Origin: an uncultured Bacteroidales bacterium
GTDB taxonomy: Bacteria > Bacteroidota > Bacteroidia > Bacteroidales > Paludibacteraceae
Assembly (NCBI GenBank): GCA_937901025.1
Contig: CALCGR010000015.1
Location: forward strand, 1 to 16,008
Direction of reading: 5' to 3'
DNA: 16,008 nt
Part shown: positions 12,872 to 16,008 of the stretch, piece by piece
Numbering within the stretch: the stretch's first letter is position 1
How the letters are laid out: every line of letters begins with the position of its first letter
The notes under the pieces: model-generated
The model's input: only the letters and a program-made list of their open reading frames with translations
Told to the model about the DNA's origin: nothing
The model's database searches: none
Position numbers and translations under genes: made by a program

Positions 12872-15451
12872 ATGGATCTAACTTTTCAAATCAACTACCG
12901 TACGGAGTATGGACAAACACTCTGTATCATCGAGACCGAAGAATCTATCCTCGGCTGGACGGAACAACACCCCTTAGAGTTGCATTGCCAAGGCCAAGAT
13001 TTCTGGACAGCAACCCTACCGGTAAGTGACTTTGCCGGAAGTATTCACTACAAATATGCCATCCGTGTAGAGGGTGGATATATCTACGAAGCGGGCGAAA
13101 ACCGTTGCATCACCTTGAAGGCTGCTGATAAGAAAATCGTCATTCGCGACTTCTGGCAATCAATTGACTATGAGAAGGCTTTTTATACCACAGCGTTTAT
13201 CAAGTCGCTCTTCCATCGTCACAACCCGGAGGTGAAGAAGACCCTCAAGGGCAATATCCGTTTCTCTGTCGACTTGCCGCAGATCCTGCCGTCGCAAGGC
13301 GTAGCGATTCTGGGAAACATCCCGGAACTGGGTGCATGGAATCCCGCCGATAAGGTGGTGATGGTTGATGGCGAGTTCCCGACTTGGAAAGTGGATATCG
13401 ATGTAAAGAATCCGCAGATCATTGAATATAAATATTGCATCTACGACCTGCAATCGGGTAATATCGTAGATATGGAGTGGGGCGAAAACCGCCATATCTG
13501 GGGCATGCAGAAGGGTGTTAAGATCTATCAAAACGATCGCGCTTTCCGTCGTACTCAACCCCGTTTCAAGGGGGCCGGCGTAGCCGTTCCGGTCTTCTCG
13601 CTCCGCACGGACGACGGTTTCGGTATCGGCGAGTTCCTTGACTTAAAGAAGATGGCGGACTGGGCTGCTTTGACGGGTCAACGTATGATTCAGACGCTGC
13701 CTATCAACGATACCACGCTCACGCACACCAACACGGACTCCTACCCCTACAATGCAGTGAGTGTGTTTGCGCTGCATCCGATTTATCTCAACATCCCTCG
13801 CATGGGTAAGCTGACGCCTACGCAAAAGAAGAACTACGAAGCCACCAAGGCGGAATTCAATGCCAAACCCATTGCCGACTACCAATGCGTCTATGACGAG
13901 AAGATGAAATACTTCAAGGCTTTGTTCAAGACCGAAGCCGAGGCTCTGTTTGCCACCAAGGAGTACAAGCAGTTCTTTGAGAAGAACCAAGACTGGCTCG
14001 TTCCCTACGCTGCCTTCCTGGCCAAGCGCGACAAACAGAAAGCCGAATTCTACTATTTCTTGCAATATCACGCTGACCTGCAGTTGAGCGAAGCCGTGGC
14101 TTATGCTCACTCGATTGGTGTTGCTATGAAGGGGGATATACCCATCGGTATCTCGCCCGACTCCGTGGATGCTTACACCAATCCCGAGCTCTTCAACCTC
14201 AACGCTTCGGCAGGGGCTCCGCCCGATGATTTTGATGCGCGAGGCCAGAACTGGGGCTTCCCGACGTATAACTGGGATGAGATGAGCAAGGACAACTATC
14301 TCTGGTGGCGTCGCCGTTTCCAGAAGATGCAGGACTATTTTGATGCTTACCGTATCGACCATATCTTAGGTTTCTTCCGTATCTGGCAGATGCGCAAGAC
14401 GGACGTATGGGGATTGTGCGGCCACTTCTCTCCCGCGATGCCGTATTCGTTCCAAGACCTTTGGAACATGGGCGTATGCCTGGATGAGGACCGCATGACC
14501 AAACCCTATATCCGCTCTAACTTCTTAGGCGATGTGTTCGGGTTTGATACCGAATATGCAAAGGAGCATTTCCTCAATACCAACGATGGTTATATCTACT
14601 GGTTTAAGGACGGCTTTGACACCCAAGTCAAGGTACAGGAGTACTTTAACAAGGGGGCAGGCAAAGACCTGCCGGAGGGACAACGCATCAACCTGCGTGA
14701 CGGACTGCTGTACCTGCATTGCGAGGTACTGTTCGTTCGCGACCAGAACCGTCCGGAGCTTGTTCACCCGCGTATCTCGATCTATCAGTCGCATAGCTTC
14801 AACGAACTCTACGACGACCAAAAACGCATACTGCTCAATATCTACAACGACTATTTCTTCAAACGTCATACCGAGTTCTGGCGCGAGAGCGCGATGCGCA
14901 AACTGCCGACATTGATTGGCGCTACCAAGATGCTCGTTTGCGGTGAGGACTTAGGCATGGTTCCCGCTTGCGTTCCGCAAGTGATGAACGAGTTGCAAAT
15001 CCTCTCGCTCGAGATCCAGCGCATGCCAAAGAATCCGACGATTCTGTTTGCTCATCCGGCAGATGCTCCTTATCTGAGCGTTTGCACCACCGGCACTCAC
15101 GACACCAATCCGCTGCGCGCTTGGTGGGAAGAGGACCGCGGTAAGACCCAGCGTTTCTATAACGAGCAGATGGGTTGGTGGGGTGAAGCACCGCAAGAGA
15201 TGTCGCCGGAGATTGCCGAGTTCATCGTTAATCAGCATATGTACAGTCCCGCGATGTGGGTGATCCTCCCGCTGCAAGACTGGTTGGCTATTGATGGAAA
15301 TATCCGTATTGCAGACCAGCACGCGGACCGTATCAATATCCCGGCTAATCCAAGACATTTCTGGAACTACCGCATGCACATCAGCCTCGAGGACTTGATG
15401 AGGAAGGACGACTTCAACAACAAGGTCCGCCAACTGACGAGTGTAAGATAA
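12872..15451 (+). CDS. malQ: 4-alpha-glucanotransferase (GH77) with two N-terminal CBM20 modules
   Basis: An 859-residue amylomaltase/disproportionating enzyme that transfers alpha-1,4-glucan segments between maltodextrins or onto glucose. Two starch-binding CBM20 modules precede the catalytic domain: residues about 1-110 (LTFQINYRTEYGQTLCI, SIHYKYAIRVEGGYIYEAGENR) and about 125-225 (GVAILGNIPELGAWNPADKVVM, IEYKYCIYD, WGENRHIW). The GH77 barrel shows the nucleophile Asp496 in YRIDHILGFFRIW, the acid/base Glu692 in CGEDLGMVP and the third carboxylate Asp744 in GTHDTNPLRAWWEE. This layout, long and CBM20-bearing, is the DPE2-like type usual in Bacteroidales. There is no signal peptide, so it acts in the cytoplasm on imported or stored glucans. 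ATG 12872 follows the rpsT terminator by 14 bp. It converges on pckA. Confidence 0.95.
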   Translation: MDLTFQINYRTEYGQTLCIIETEESILGWTEQHPLELHCQGQDFWTATLPVSDFAGSIHYKYAIRVEGGYIYEAGENRCITLKAADKKIVIRDFWQSIDYEKAFYTTAFIKSLFHRHNPEVKKTLKGNIRFSVDLPQILPSQGVAILGNIPELGAWNPADKVVMVDGEFPTWKVDIDVKNPQIIEYKYCIYDLQSGNIVDMEWGENRHIWGMQKGVKIYQNDRAFRRTQPRFKGAGVAVPVFSLRTDDGFGIGEFLDLKKMADWAALTGQRMIQTLPINDTTLTHTNTDSYPYNAVSVFALHPIYLNIPRMGKLTPTQKKNYEATKAEFNAKPIADYQCVYDEKMKYFKALFKTEAEALFATKEYKQFFEKNQDWLVPYAAFLAKRDKQKAEFYYFLQYHADLQLSEAVAYAHSIGVAMKGDIPIGISPDSVDAYTNPELFNLNASAGAPPDDFDARGQNWGFPTYNWDEMSKDNYLWWRRRFQKMQDYFDAYRIDHILGFFRIWQMRKTDVWGLCGHFSPAMPYSFQDLWNMGVCLDEDRMTKPYIRSNFLGDVFGFDTEYAKEHFLNTNDGYIYWFKDGFDTQVKVQEYFNKGAGKDLPEGQRINLRDGLLYLHCEVLFVRDQNRPELVHPRISIYQSHSFNELYDDQKRILLNIYNDYFFKRHTEFWRESAMRKLPTLIGATKMLVCGEDLGMVPACVPQVMNELQILSLEIQRMPKNPTILFAHPADAPYLSVCTTGTHDTNPLRAWWEEDRGKTQRFYNEQMGWWGEAPQEMSPEIAEFIVNQHMYSPAMWVILPLQDWLAIDGNIRIADQHADRINIPANPRHFWNYRMHISLEDLMRKDDFNNKVRQLTSVR

Positions 15452-15473
15452 CGTGGCAAAGACAAAACAAAAA

Positions 15474-15500
15474 GAGGGATGCCGGTAGGCATCCCTTTTT
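15474..15500. terminator. Probable bidirectional terminator between malQ and pckA
   Basis: GAGGGATGCC (15474-15483), loop GGTA, GGCATCCCTTTTT gives an 8-10 bp stem with a T-tract on the + strand. On the - strand the same stem is followed by CTCTTTTTGTTTT, so it can also end pckA transcripts. It lies in the 95-bp gap between the two converging genes; a second, smaller inverted repeat (ACCCC-AA-GGGGT, about 15530-15542) lies closer to pckA. Confidence 0.88.
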
Positions 15501-15546
15501 CGTATATCTGTTTAAAGACTTACGTCTTAACCCCAAGGGGGTACGA

Positions 15547-16008
15547 TTACTTTTTGAACAGTTTCTTGAACCAACCGCAGAGGCTGCAGCACTCTTTCTT
15601 TTCTGCCTTCTTCTCGGCTTTTGGAGCCTTAGCGGCCTTAGCGGCTTTGCCTTCCAAGCAAGGACCGGCAGCCACGAGAGCCTTACCGGCTTCGTTGGTG
15701 GTGTACTTACCAAAGTTCTTGATGAAACGAGAAGCCAAGTCTTCCGCCTTCTTCTCCCAGTCCTTCACGTTAGCATAGGTGTCGCGAGGATCTAAGATCT
15801 TCGGATCTACGCCCGGCAGAGAGGTGGGCACTTCGAAGTTGAAGTAAGGAATGGTCTTCGTCTCGGCTTTCTTGATGGAACCATCTAAGATAGCATCAAT
15901 GATACCACGGGTGTCGCGAATAGAGATACGTTTGCCCGTACCGTTCCAACCGGTGTTAACCAGATAAGCCTTCGCACCGCTCTTCTCCATCTTCTTCACA
16001 AGCTCCTC
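15547..16008 (-). CDS. pckA: Phosphoenolpyruvate carboxykinase (ATP), C-terminal end, with unusual tail
   Basis: The last 153 residues of ATP-dependent PEP carboxykinase, which interconverts oxaloacetate plus ATP with PEP plus CO2; in gut Bacteroidales it often runs in the CO2-fixing direction toward succinate. The frame is open to the window edge, so the start is outside. YLVNTGWNGTGKRISIRDTRGIIDAILDGSI, TIPYFNFEVPTSLPGVDPKILDPRDTY and the terminal FGKYTTNEAGKALVAAGP are typical. Where the family usually ends, this protein continues for 37 residues (15547-15660): an Ala/Lys-rich stretch (GKAAKAAKAPKAEKKAEKKE), then CCSLCGW and a basic end FKKLFKK. The active-site residues that would prove the class lie outside the window, but the tail of the fold is clear. 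Confidence 0.92.
   Translation of the reverse strand, partial: EELVKKMEKSGAKAYLVNTGWNGTGKRISIRDTRGIIDAILDGSIKKAETKTIPYFNFEVPTSLPGVDPKILDPRDTYANVKDWEKKAEDLASRFIKNFGKYTTNEAGKALVAAGPCLEGKAAKAAKAPKAEKKAEKKECCSLCGWFKKLFKK

Overview
The window looks like chromosomal DNA from a member of Bacteroidota, most likely order Bacteroidales. The evidence is four promoters of the Bacteroidota type (TTTG or TTG, exactly 20 bp, then TAnnTTTGC), absence of Shine-Dalgarno leaders, many lipoproteins, a FISUMP-type lipoprotein, a MalQ carrying two starch-binding modules, a membrane-anchored AraC-type regulator, and an ATP-type PckA. I cannot fix the family or genus from sequence alone. The content is mostly ordinary housekeeping and envelope genes; the unusual part is a set of short-period tandem repeats in and between genes.

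Left part (1-7902, all + strand): the 3' end of ileS, a small lipoprotein, an AsmA-like envelope protein, an M3-family peptidase lipoprotein (Dcp type), an outer-membrane beta-barrel protein, then thiM and thiE. Gaps are 5, -4, 2, 14, 38 and -19 bp, with no terminator or promoter that I can see, so this may be one long transcript ending in thiamin salvage.

Middle (7894-11442): a membrane-tethered AraC-family regulator on the - strand converges on thiE with a 9-bp overlap. Its promoter region is shared with a divergent two-gene lipoprotein operon on the + strand (FISUMP protein, then a propeller-like lipoprotein), which ends at a strong terminator. Four exact-length 20-bp tandem repeats sit between the two promoters, 3 bp upstream of the lipoprotein -33 box. 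They are the best operator candidate in the window. This block separates thiM-thiE from thiD.

Right part (11454-16008): thiD with its own promoter; a tRNA-Glu(UUC) and rpsT behind one promoter; a terminator; malQ; then a terminator serving the converging malQ and pckA. The visible C-terminus of pckA carries an unusual Lys/Ala-rich, Cys-containing tail.

Main observation: four G-free arrays of an octamer, each exactly 34 nt (CCCTAC, three copies of NCCYCTAC, then NCC plus C or A). All lie on the coding strand. One abuts the thiM start codon, one is inside thiM and two are inside thiD; in the genes they encode Pro/Ser/Thr/Tyr-rich inserts at positions expected to be loops. Unrelated short repeats lie in-frame in ileS (7-mer), in thiM (7-mer), across the dcp/porin junction (7-mer) and in the regulator (6-mer). 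Together they suggest a process that deposits short-period repeats in this genome, including inside essential or metabolic genes. ThiM, ThiE and ThiD together would convert salvaged hydroxyethylthiazole and hydroxymethylpyrimidine into thiamin phosphate.
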